The notes beneath the pieces were generated by a model, which searched no databases, was not told the origin of the DNA, and saw only the letters and a list, made by a program, of their open reading frames with translations. Shown here one piece after another: positions 1-7,693 of a stretch of 64,000 bases of DNA (the first letter of the stretch is position 1; each line of letters opens with the position of its first letter). Position numbers and translations under genes: made by a program. This stretch comes from Sphingobium sp. AP49 (GTDB lineage Bacteria; Pseudomonadota; Alphaproteobacteria; Sphingomonadales; Sphingomonadaceae): assembly GCF_000281715.2 (NCBI RefSeq), contig NZ_CP124576.1, positions 193,501-257,500 of the forward strand, given 5' to 3'.

Positions 1-1277
1 ATGTCTATGAAGCCTATGGCGAATTGATCGCGCCGCTGATCGAAGATCGTCCGTTCGCCAAGCTGCTGTCGGTTGGCGCCGGCGTCCGCTATTCGAGCTA
101 CACGGTCGATGCGCCGGGCAAGCCGAGCTATGATACCTGGACCTACAAGTTCGAAGGTAGCTGGGCTCCCGTCGATGATATCAAGTTCCGCGGTAACTAT
201 TCGCGCGCCGTCCGTGCACCGAACGTTGCGGAACTGTTCACGCCGCTGACCACCGGCCTGACCAACCTGGCAACCGATCCCTGCGCCGGCAGCGCTCCGC
301 TTGGCAACGCCAATCTGGCCGCGATCTGTCTCGCTCAGGGTGCGCCGGCTGACACCATCGGCTTCATCGAACAGCCTTCGGCTGCTCAGGCCAATGCCAG
401 CACCGGCGGCAATCTGGACATCAAGCCGGAAACGTCGGACAGCTGGGGCGTCGGTGCGACCATCACGCCGACCTTCCTGCGCGGTTTCTACGCCACGATC
501 GATTACTACAACATCAAGGTGAAGGACGCGATCACGACCCCGACTCCGGGCGATGCGATGAACGACTGCTTCGGCAACATCACGGCCGCCAGCGCGTCCA
601 GCACCGCCTGTACCGTCATCGGTCGCGCCGAAGACGGCAGCCTGAACGGTACCGCCACCGGTCTGTACCTGCCGCTGTCGAACCTGGGTACGCTGAAGAC
701 CGACGGCATCGACCTGTCGTTGAACTACAAGCATGAGTTCAACTTCGCGACGCTGACGCTGGGCTTCAACGGTAACTGGACCAACAGCTCCAAGTTCCAG
801 GCAACCCCGACTTCGCTGAACCGCGATTGCGTTGGCTACTACTCGGTCAACTGCGCCTCGATCCAGCCGAAGTTCCAGTGGTCGCAGCGCACCACCTTCA
901 CCTTCGGTGACGTGGATCTGTCGCTCCTGTGGCGCCATATCGACAGCGTGAAGTTCGAGCCGCAGCAGCTGGCCGACGATATCGCTTCCGGTATCGACGC
1001 GGGTTGTGAAGATCCGGCCGGTGCCGATCCGGACGGCTGCACCATCGATCCGCAGTTCCGCAAGATCAAGGCTTACGACTATTTCGACCTGACGGCTCGT
1101 GCCGCCGTGTCGGACAACGTGACCCTGACCTTCACTGTCATGAACATGTTCGACAAGAAGCCCCCGGTCGTCGGTGGTTCGGCCGGTTCGACCTCGTACA
1201 ACAGCGGCAACACCTACCCGTCGACCTACGACGCTCTGGGCCGCAAGTTCGCTGTCAGCGCGAAGATGAAGTTCTGA
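1..1277 (+). CDS. TonB-dependent receptor, C-terminal part (5' end outside window)
   Basis: The reading frame is already open at base 3 and has no start in the window, so this is the 3' part of a longer gene; about 425 residues are visible. They look like the second half of an outer-membrane beta-barrel receptor: FRGNYSRAVRAPNVAELF is the barrel signature that follows the plug in this family, strands alternate Tyr/Asp-rich segments, DYYNIKVKDAI is typical of sphingomonad receptors, and the protein ends in a C-terminal Phe (AVSAKMKF) as required for barrel assembly. Paired Cys residues in the extracellular loops suggest loop disulfides. The ligand cannot be read from this part. A strong intrinsic terminator follows the stop codon. 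Confidence 0.93.
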   Translation, partial: VYEAYGELIAPLIEDRPFAKLLSVGAGVRYSSYTVDAPGKPSYDTWTYKFEGSWAPVDDIKFRGNYSRAVRAPNVAELFTPLTTGLTNLATDPCAGSAPLGNANLAAICLAQGAPADTIGFIEQPSAAQANASTGGNLDIKPETSDSWGVGATITPTFLRGFYATIDYYNIKVKDAITTPTPGDAMNDCFGNITAASASSTACTVIGRAEDGSLNGTATGLYLPLSNLGTLKTDGIDLSLNYKHEFNFATLTLGFNGNWTNSSKFQATPTSLNRDCVGYYSVNCASIQPKFQWSQRTTFTFGDVDLSLLWRHIDSVKFEPQQLADDIASGIDAGCEDPAGADPDGCTIDPQFRKIKAYDYFDLTARAAVSDNVTLTFTVMNMFDKKPPVVGGSAGSTSYNSGNTYPSTYDALGRKFAVSAKMKF

Positions 1278-1305
1278 TCCCAACCGGATCGATCTGAAAA
1301 AAGAG

Positions 1306-1337
1306 AGAGGCGGACCTTGCGGTCCGCCTCTTTTTTT
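1306..1337 (+). terminator. Rho-independent terminator after the first receptor gene
   Basis: An 11-bp perfect stem (AGAGGCGGACC / GGTCCGCCTCT) with a TTGC loop is followed by seven T residues. It lies 29 bases after the receptor stop codon. Confidence 0.9.
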
Positions 1338-1417
1338 GTCTGCCGGATGTGGGGGCAGGGCATGACGCGACCCTGCGCAATGCCTTCCGGCCCGGGCATG
1401 TCGGGGTAAGGTGAGGC

Positions 1418-2449
1418 TCAGGCGGCCAGCGGGTGGGGGAGCTGCATCGGGACCTGGAAGCGGACGGCGATTTCTTCGGCCCAGCGTAGGACCATCCCGA
1501 TTTCCTCGCCATGAACCGCCATCGCGGTCTGGCGATCCTGGCTGCGGCGTTCGGCCCCGAACGCATCGCCGGTCTTGCTGTCGGTCGCGAATGCAGGGCC
1601 GGTCAGCATGGCGTCCATATCCGCGTTGGAAAGGGGCAAATCGAAATGTGCGACCAGGGCCACCATCGTCCGTCGCGGATCCTGCATCAAGGCTTCGCTG
1701 TCGAGCGACCGTGCGCGGGCCGGACCATATTCCCGCAACAGCCTTGCAAACAGCGCCTGTTGGGCCAGCCAGCCGACCGCTGCGGCTTGCAGATCGGTCA
1801 ATTCGAGATAGTCATGCTGTTCAAAGCCGAAGGGAATGCTGCCGTCGCGCATCTGCTTGACCAGCAACTCGCGTGCCCAGCGGCGGCTCCACAGGCCCTT
1901 GCGGGCAATTGAGGACAGATATTGCTCCAGTGGGGCGTGCAGGAACAGCGCGCGGGCATCGGGGCGCATCGCCATCATCGCCGGGATAAGGCCGTTGACG
2001 ACATTGGACGGCTTCATGATCACGCTCTCGCCTGCGGCAAAGGGGCGGGCCAGTAGGCGCAGACCCTGGTCCATCACCATGGCGATGCGCTTGCCGTCTC
2101 CCCCCCGATGGCGCCAGCCGACCATGTCGTTCAGCAGGACCGGCTCTTTGAGCGTCGTGGCCTTGCCTGGCAGGTCCAGCGCACGGGCGAGCAGCGTCGA
2201 GCAGCAATAGGCGGAATGAAAGATGAAATGGACCGGCGAGGGCGCGGGGGCTAGGGCTAGGGCTTCCGTCCGCTGTATGACCATCGGCGGACCGGGCGCC
2301 AGATGTTCGTCGGTCAGGAACGTGGCCTTGGCGCGTGTCTGCCGATCGGCCTCGACCAGGTGGAAACTATCCTGTCGCTCATCATAACGGTGCGCCAGCC
2401 AGGCGGGATTTGCCAGGGCCTGGCGGCTGGACGGTGCGGAACTGCTCAT
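1418..2449 (-). CDS. Sulfotransferase-like P-loop protein
   Basis: A 343-residue protein. Residues 75-90 contain a phosphate-binding loop of sulfotransferase type (FHSAYCCSTLLARAL), and a basic/polar stretch (VIMKPSNVVNGLIP, then MRPDARALFLHAP) fits the 3'-phosphate-binding region. The family would transfer sulfate from PAPS, but the acceptor is unknown and activity is not shown. The start at 2449 was chosen because GAGGA lies 8 bases upstream and because the frame further upstream runs antisense through the neighbouring gene. It is divergent from the TPR/hydroxylase gene with 109 bases between the starts, so the two probably share a control region. Related sulfotransferase-like genes are often found beside TonB-dependent receptors in sphingomonads. 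Confidence 0.7.
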   Translation of the reverse strand: MSSSAPSSRQALANPAWLAHRYDERQDSFHLVEADRQTRAKATFLTDEHLAPGPPMVIQRTEALALAPAPSPVHFIFHSAYCCSTLLARALDLPGKATTLKEPVLLNDMVGWRHRGGDGKRIAMVMDQGLRLLARPFAAGESVIMKPSNVVNGLIPAMMAMRPDARALFLHAPLEQYLSSIARKGLWSRRWARELLVKQMRDGSIPFGFEQHDYLELTDLQAAAVGWLAQQALFARLLREYGPARARSLDSEALMQDPRRTMVALVAHFDLPLSNADMDAMLTGPAFATDSKTGDAFGAERRSQDRQTAMAVHGEEIGMVLRWAEEIAVRFQVPMQLPHPLAA

Positions 2450-2558
2450 GCCGTTCGTCCTCGCATGATGGATGCAAGGCGGCAAGCCGTGGCGCGGGCA
2501 ATGCCTTTGCGGTTGCACGATGGCCATGCTTTGGGCAGCTTGCGGATCGGGGGTATGA

Positions 2559-3827
2559 ATGAACGATATTGCAACAGTGTTGCGTCGCGTCGATGAGGCG
2601 CGCGCAAAGGGGGATCGGGTGCGCGAAGCCGCGCTCCTGGATGAGGCGCTTCGGCTGGCGCCGAACAGTCCGCAATTGCTCAACGGTCGGGGGATGGTGG
2701 CGCTTGCGATGAACAGGGCGGCCGACGCCGTCATCTTCTTCCGTCGCGCCACCGACTGCGATCCGCAGCAACCTGCGCTCTGGATGAATCTGGCTACGGC
2801 GCTGCGGGGGTGTGGCGACGATGATGCAGAGCAGGCCGCGCTCGACCGCGTGCTTGGCATCGACCGCATCCATTTCATGGCGCAACTGCGCATGGCGGAA
2901 TTGCAGCAGCGGCGTGGCCAGGTGGCGGCGGCGACCCAGAGCTGGAGCCAGGTCTTGGCTCTGTCCGATGGGCTGGAGGAAATTCCGCCGCCGCTGCAGG
3001 CCCGGCTGGATGAGGCGCGGGCGTTCGTGCGCGGCCGGATGGCGGCGCTCGCGGCGGAAATCGACGCCGGCTTTGCGGATGATCTGGCGGGGCAGCCCGA
3101 TCCCGACGTTCGCCGTTTCAAGGCGGGCATCGATCATCTGCTGGGGCGGCGGCGCATCTATCGGAACGAATGCGCGGGTCTGCATTATCCGTTCCTGCCG
3201 GCGGATGAGTTTTTCGATCGATCGCATTTCCCCTGGCTGGATGCGCTGGAAGCGCAGACCGACGCCATCCGTGCGGAACTGCACAACCTGCTGCGCCAGG
3301 GTGCCGATCTGCTTCGTCCCTATGTCCGCCAGGAAAGCGGGACGCCGGACAATAAATGGACGTCGCTTGACGGCTCGCTCGATTGGGGGGCCTGTTTCCT
3401 GTGGGAATATGGGGTGCGCAATGATGCGGTGTGCGATCTCTGCCCGCAGACGGCGGCGGCACTGGATGCACTGCCGCGCAGCTATATCGGCGGTCGGGCG
3501 CCTTCGGCCTTCTTCTCCTTGCTCAAGCCCAAGGCCCATATTCCTGCGCATACCGGGGTTACGAACACGCGGGCGATCGTCCACCTGCCGCTCATCGTGC
3601 CGCCCGGCTGCAGCTTCCGGGTCGGTGGCGAAACGCGGCAATGGGAAGAAGGCAAGGCTTTCGCATTTGACGACACGATCGAGCATGAGGCGTGGAACGA
3701 TAGCGATACATTACGCGCGGTTTTGATCTTTGACGTTTGGAATCCGTATCTTACCAATCGAGAACAGGAACTTCTGCGTCGCTATTTTGCCCTGGCGGAT
3801 CAGAGCGCGCATCGACCCGATGCGTGA
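2559..3827 (+). CDS. TPR protein fused to an aspartyl/asparaginyl beta-hydroxylase domain
   Basis: A 422-residue protein. Residues 1 to about 150 form tetratricopeptide helices (ALRLAPNSPQLLNGRGMVALAMNRAADA and two further copies). The C-terminal half, from about residue 200, matches the Asp_Arg_Hydrox 2-oxoglutarate/Fe(II) oxygenase fold: the iron ligands are expected to be the His in PAHTGVTNTRAIVHLPL and the His in FDDTIEHEAWN, with a nearby Arg for 2-oxoglutarate. No signal peptide is visible, so it should act in the cytoplasm, hydroxylating an Asp or Asn side chain of a peptide bound by the TPR part. The target is unknown. It is divergent from the sulfotransferase-like gene and lies upstream of a small secreted protein. 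Confidence 0.85.
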   Translation: MNDIATVLRRVDEARAKGDRVREAALLDEALRLAPNSPQLLNGRGMVALAMNRAADAVIFFRRATDCDPQQPALWMNLATALRGCGDDDAEQAALDRVLGIDRIHFMAQLRMAELQQRRGQVAAATQSWSQVLALSDGLEEIPPPLQARLDEARAFVRGRMAALAAEIDAGFADDLAGQPDPDVRRFKAGIDHLLGRRRIYRNECAGLHYPFLPADEFFDRSHFPWLDALEAQTDAIRAELHNLLRQGADLLRPYVRQESGTPDNKWTSLDGSLDWGACFLWEYGVRNDAVCDLCPQTAAALDALPRSYIGGRAPSAFFSLLKPKAHIPAHTGVTNTRAIVHLPLIVPPGCSFRVGGETRQWEEGKAFAFDDTIEHEAWNDSDTLRAVLIFDVWNPYLTNREQELLRRYFALADQSAHRPDA

Positions 3828-3956
3828 GAATTTGCTGCGATTCTACGTTGCCCCGCGCTGATATTTATATAACAACCATGTTATTAAGCGGCGATAGGCA
3901 GGGTGCACCGCCGCATGAACGAAGCGTCCAGCCCTGGTCCTTGTAGGAGCTTTTGA

Positions 3957-4229
3957 ATGTCTATTCGTCTCGGTGCCGTCCTTGTCGGGCTTTCTTTGGT
4001 GACGATTCCGGTGACTGTTTCGGCCCAGTCGCCAGAGCCTGCTGCAAAACTGGACAAGAATGATCCCAACGCCGTGCGTTGCCGCCGTCTCGATGAAACC
4101 GGTTCGCTCGTGCGCAAGACCCGTGTCTGCAAGACCAATGCGGAATGGCGGGCGATCAGCGAGCAGCAGAATCGCGATGCGGACGATCTTATCAGTCGCA
4201 ACCGCGCAGGCATGAACCCCAACGGCTAA
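3957..4229 (+). CDS. Small secreted protein, conserved in sphingomonads, function unknown
   Basis: A 90-residue protein with a Sec signal peptide (cleavage likely after VSAQ, about residue 24) and a short mature part containing two Cys (AVRCRRLDETGSLVRKTRVCKTNAEW) that could form one disulfide. TAGGAG precedes the ATG by 6 bases. I recognise the DPN-V-C-R-ETGS-VC-T-EW pattern as recurrent in small exported sphingomonad proteins of unknown function. It is 129 bases downstream of the TPR/hydroxylase gene and is followed by its own terminator. Confidence 0.8.
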   Translation: MSIRLGAVLVGLSLVTIPVTVSAQSPEPAAKLDKNDPNAVRCRRLDETGSLVRKTRVCKTNAEWRAISEQQNRDADDLISRNRAGMNPNG

Positions 4230-4295
4230 GCCGTCCGGATCGCGCGTCCCGCCGGATTTTCGGCAGGAAAATCGATCCTTCGGGTGAAAGAGGGG

Positions 4296-4328
4296 GAGGG
4301 GGCATCACGCGTGGTGCCCCCTCTTTTT
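4296..4328 (+). terminator. Rho-independent terminator
   Basis: A 13-bp stem (GAGGGGGCATCAC / GTGGTGCCCCCTC, one T-G wobble) is followed by TTTTT, downstream of the small secreted protein gene. Confidence 0.85.
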
Positions 4329-4639
4329 ATCTGGGACCATTGGAAACTTCATCTTCCTCTATACGGGGAAAGCCGATGATGCGGGTGATAATCCTACGAA
4401 ATGCTACTGCTTTCCCCGCCGCCTTATCCTCCCGAATGACCTGAATTATTGTTATGTTTCAACACCGTAACGGTGTTGCTGTAATGTTGCACATTTGTAA
4501 AAATCGTAACGTTTCGTAACGCAACGGGGTTTACAGCCAATCCCATGGGGCGCACCCATGCCCCGCCTTGTGGTTCCGCAGGGTCGCACTGGTCACAGCA
4601 GACAGAAAATCTGTCGCTCCAGATTAAGGGACTGGAAAT
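4329..4639. other. Intergenic control region of the second TonB-dependent receptor
   Basis: About 310 bases with no credible gene. It is more AT-rich than its surroundings between 4440 and 4525 and carries a 19-base palindrome (4460-4478) plus two further CGTAACG heptamers (4505-4511, 4515-4521), reported separately. It probably holds the promoter and operator of the receptor gene at 4640. I could not pick out a convincing -35/-10 pair. Confidence 0.6.
4460..4478. promoter_or_regulatory. 19-base palindrome, probable operator
   Basis: CAACACCG-TAA-CGGTGTTG is a perfect 8-bp inverted repeat around TAA. Its core CGTAACG recurs twice 35-50 bases downstream. The site lies 162 bases before the receptor start, so a transcription factor site is likely; the regulator is not identifiable. 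Confidence 0.55.
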
Positions 4640-7615
4640 TTGAAGAACGCATCGATTGCCGCATTTTTGCGGGCCGGAGTCGCGCCCGTCATTCTCGCCA
4701 CCGCGCTGTTCCAGGCGCCCCTCCATGCTCAGGATAATGCTCCGCAGGCCGATGACGGCGCGAACGACACGATCGTCGTCACCGGTTCGCTGCTGCGCCA
4801 AGCCAACAAGGACAGCATTTCGCCGATCACCACCGTGTCGTCGGAAGATCTGGCGATCCGCGGCATCACCACGGTCCAGCAGGGCATCCAGAATCTGTCG
4901 GCCAATAACGGCCCGGCGCTGACCAACGGCTTCTCGGCCAATGGCGCCTTCGCCGGTGGCGCCTCGGCGGTCTCGCTGCGCGGCCTGTCGACCTCCTCGA
5001 CGCTGGTGCTGTTCGACGGCCTGCGCGCCGCTTACTATCCGCTGGCCGACGACGGCACGCGCAACTTCGTTGACCTGAACACCATCCCCGACGCCATCGT
5101 CGACCGGGTCGAGGTGGTGAAGGACGGCGCGTCGGCCACCTATGGCGCCGACGCGGTCGCCGGCGTGGTCAACATCATCACCAAGCGCGAAGTGAAGGGC
5201 CTGCACCTTCAGGCCGAAGCCGGCGTCGCCGAAAAGGGCTATGGCGCCAACCAGCGCCTGTCGGCCACCTATGGTTATGGCGACCTGTCCGAACAGGGCT
5301 TCAACGCCTATGTCAGCGCCCATTATCTCAAGAGCCAGGCGGTCTATAACAAGGACCTGGGCTATCCCTACAATACGGACAACCAGTCGGGCATCTGCCA
5401 TGACGGCGTCTGTGGTCCCAACAACATTGCCAATGGTGTCGATCCCAGCATCGGCTTCACCGGCCTGTCGACCGCGACCAACGTGTTCATGGCGCGTCCC
5501 TATGATGCGGCAACGGGCGCTGGCACCGGCCGCTACGAACTGCTCAACGCCGCTGCCGGCTGCGGCAGCCTGACGCCCTACACGCTGACGGCCGAGGAAT
5601 ATGCGGCCAACAAGACCGCGCCGCAGACGGTTTGCCAGCAGGACATCACCCACGATTACAGCCAGGTCCTGCCGGAACAGCAGCGCTGGGGCATTTCGGG
5701 CCGCTTCACCAAGATCGTCGGCGACAGCGGCGAAGCCTATCTCGAACTCAACTATGAGAACAGCAAGTCCTCCTACACCGGCCTTGCCTCGATCATCCGC
5801 GCCAATGCCCCGGCCGGGATCGACTATTCGGCCTATTCGACCTCGACCGGTGCGGGCCTGCTGCGTCTGCCGGTCTATGTCTGCGCCCGTGGCACCGCCA
5901 GCTGCGACGCCAGCAACGGTACGCTGAACCCCAATAACCCCTATGCCGCCCAGGGCCAGGAAGCCGCCATCATCGGCCGCCTGCCGACCAGCACCGAATA
6001 TAATGAATCGGTCAGCCAGGTCTTCCGCGCGGCCGCCGGCATCAAGGGCGATTTCGGCGACGACTGGCATTATCAGGTCGATGGCACCGCCATGGTCTCG
6101 AAGCTCAAGACCACGGCCAAGGGCTATGTCTACATCCAGCATCTGCTCGATGTGATCGCGGACGGTTCGTACAACTTCATGAACCCCTCGGCGACCTCGC
6201 AGGAGACGCTCGATTATCTGACCCCGACCCAGATCAACCACAGCAAGACCCAGCTCTATCAGGGCCAGGCCAGCATTTCGAAGGAAGTGTTCGACCTGCC
6301 GGGTGGTCCGCTGCAGGTCGCAGTCGGCGTTGCCGCGCGTTATGAATCGCTCAACAATCCCAGCGGCAACCCCGATTATGACGGTCAGACGGAGCGCTAT
6401 TTCCGCCTGAACGCCTTCGGCGCCAAGGGCCATCGCGACGTCGAATCCGCCTATTTCGAGGTCAGCGCGCCGATCGTCGACCAGCTCGAACTGACGGCGG
6501 CGGGTCGCTACGACCATTATTCGACCGGCCAGGACAATTTCTCGCCCAAGTTCGGCGCGAAGTTCAAGCCGATCCGCGAACTGATGTTCCGTGGCACCTT
6601 CTCGAAGGGCTTCCGCATCCCCAGCTTTGCGGAAATGGGCGCCCTGCCGACTACCGGCTATGTCACCCAGTCGATCGGTTCGATGCCGCAGGAATTCATC
6701 GACCAGCATCTGAACTCGGCCGGCACCGGTCCCAACACTTATCTGACCACCTATTCGATCGGTCAGACGACGGTCGGCAACCCGAACCTGAAGGCGGAAA
6801 AGTCGCGCAACATCACGCTCGGCGCGACCTTCCAGCCGCTCAACAATCTGTCGTTCAGCGTCGACTATTATAACATCAAGAAGACCGGCGCGATCACCTC
6901 GGTGAACTTCTCGAACGCGATCGCCAACTATTATGCCACCGGGGAAACCTCCTATGATGGCGTGACGGTGATTCCGGACGAGGTCGACCAGGAACATACC
7001 GGTTCGCAGCGCCGCATCGCCTTCGTGGAAGGCAGCTTCATCAATGCCAACACGATCAAGACGTCGGGCATCGATTTCAACGCGATGGGCAAGTTCCGCC
7101 TGAACGACAATATCACCTTCTCGACCTCGATCGATGCGACCTATGTCATCAAGCTGAACACCGAATATCCCGACGGCACGGTCGAACATTATGTCGACAC
7201 GCTCGGCAACTTCAACCTGACTTCGGGTTCGGGTACGCAGCAATGGCGTGGCAGCTGGCAGAATACGCTGGACTTCGGCCGTGGTTCGATCAGCGCCACC
7301 GCTTACTACACCGATGGCTATGACTATTCGGCCGAGGATCAGGGCGGCGTTGCCGGCGACTGCAGCCTGGTGCCGACCAACTATGATGGTGACGCCTATC
7401 AGGGCTGCCGCGTGAAGTCGTTCATCAGCGTCGACATGACGGGCACGATCAAGGTCAACGACCAGTTCGAGCTCTATGCCAACGTCATGAACGTCTTCAA
7501 CAACAAGCCGCCGATCGATGCGACCACATATGGCGCCTATCTCTACAACCCGGTGGTTGGCGAGTCGGCGATCCTGGGCCGCTCCTTCCGCATCGGCGCG
7601 AAGGCCAGCTTCTAA
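4640..7615 (+). CDS. TonB-dependent receptor
   Basis: A 991-residue complete receptor. A signal peptide (about residues 1-30, ending LHAQ) is followed by a TonB box region (DTIVVTGS), a plug domain (VSLRGLSTSSTLVLFDGLR; DRVEVVKDGASATYGADAVAGVVNIITK) and a 22-stranded barrel ending in Phe (IGAKASF). The start is TTG, preceded by AAGGG at 4626-4630; no better ATG lies nearby. The receptor imports a substrate across the outer membrane using TonB energy; the plug type is common among carbohydrate and oligopeptide receptors of sphingomonads, and the ligand is not evident. It stands alone between the sulfotransferase/hydroxylase group and clpB. Confidence 0.93.
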   Translation: MKNASIAAFLRAGVAPVILATALFQAPLHAQDNAPQADDGANDTIVVTGSLLRQANKDSISPITTVSSEDLAIRGITTVQQGIQNLSANNGPALTNGFSANGAFAGGASAVSLRGLSTSSTLVLFDGLRAAYYPLADDGTRNFVDLNTIPDAIVDRVEVVKDGASATYGADAVAGVVNIITKREVKGLHLQAEAGVAEKGYGANQRLSATYGYGDLSEQGFNAYVSAHYLKSQAVYNKDLGYPYNTDNQSGICHDGVCGPNNIANGVDPSIGFTGLSTATNVFMARPYDAATGAGTGRYELLNAAAGCGSLTPYTLTAEEYAANKTAPQTVCQQDITHDYSQVLPEQQRWGISGRFTKIVGDSGEAYLELNYENSKSSYTGLASIIRANAPAGIDYSAYSTSTGAGLLRLPVYVCARGTASCDASNGTLNPNNPYAAQGQEAAIIGRLPTSTEYNESVSQVFRAAAGIKGDFGDDWHYQVDGTAMVSKLKTTAKGYVYIQHLLDVIADGSYNFMNPSATSQETLDYLTPTQINHSKTQLYQGQASISKEVFDLPGGPLQVAVGVAARYESLNNPSGNPDYDGQTERYFRLNAFGAKGHRDVESAYFEVSAPIVDQLELTAAGRYDHYSTGQDNFSPKFGAKFKPIRELMFRGTFSKGFRIPSFAEMGALPTTGYVTQSIGSMPQEFIDQHLNSAGTGPNTYLTTYSIGQTTVGNPNLKAEKSRNITLGATFQPLNNLSFSVDYYNIKKTGAITSVNFSNAIANYYATGETSYDGVTVIPDEVDQEHTGSQRRIAFVEGSFINANTIKTSGIDFNAMGKFRLNDNITFSTSIDATYVIKLNTEYPDGTVEHYVDTLGNFNLTSGSGTQQWRGSWQNTLDFGRGSISATAYYTDGYDYSAEDQGGVAGDCSLVPTNYDGDAYQGCRVKSFISVDMTGTIKVNDQFELYANVMNVFNNKPPIDATTYGAYLYNPVVGESAILGRSFRIGAKASF

Positions 7616-7626
7616 TTAGATAATAT

Positions 7627-7663
7627 AAAAGGGCGGCCCTCCCTTGCGGGGCCGCCCTCCTTT
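7627..7663. terminator. Bidirectional terminator between receptor and clpB
   Basis: A 9-bp stem (GGGCGGCCC 7631-7639 / GGGCCGCCC 7649-7657) lies between two converging genes. Read from clpB it is followed by TTTTATATT; read from the receptor by TCCTTTC. It is therefore stronger for clpB. Confidence 0.75.
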
Positions 7664-7693
7664 CAGGACCAACTGGCGTGCGGCGCGCCCGAC

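Noticed and set aside
2450..3130. N-terminal extension of the sulfotransferase-like gene to 3130
   Set aside because: It is antisense to the TPR/hydroxylase gene, Arg/Ser-rich, and a good start with ribosome site exists at 2449.
4424..7243. Open frame of over 900 codons antisense to the second TonB receptor
   Set aside because: It mirrors the receptor frame, has Arg/Gly/Asp-rich low-complexity composition typical of high-GC antisense frames, and has no ribosome site or domain.
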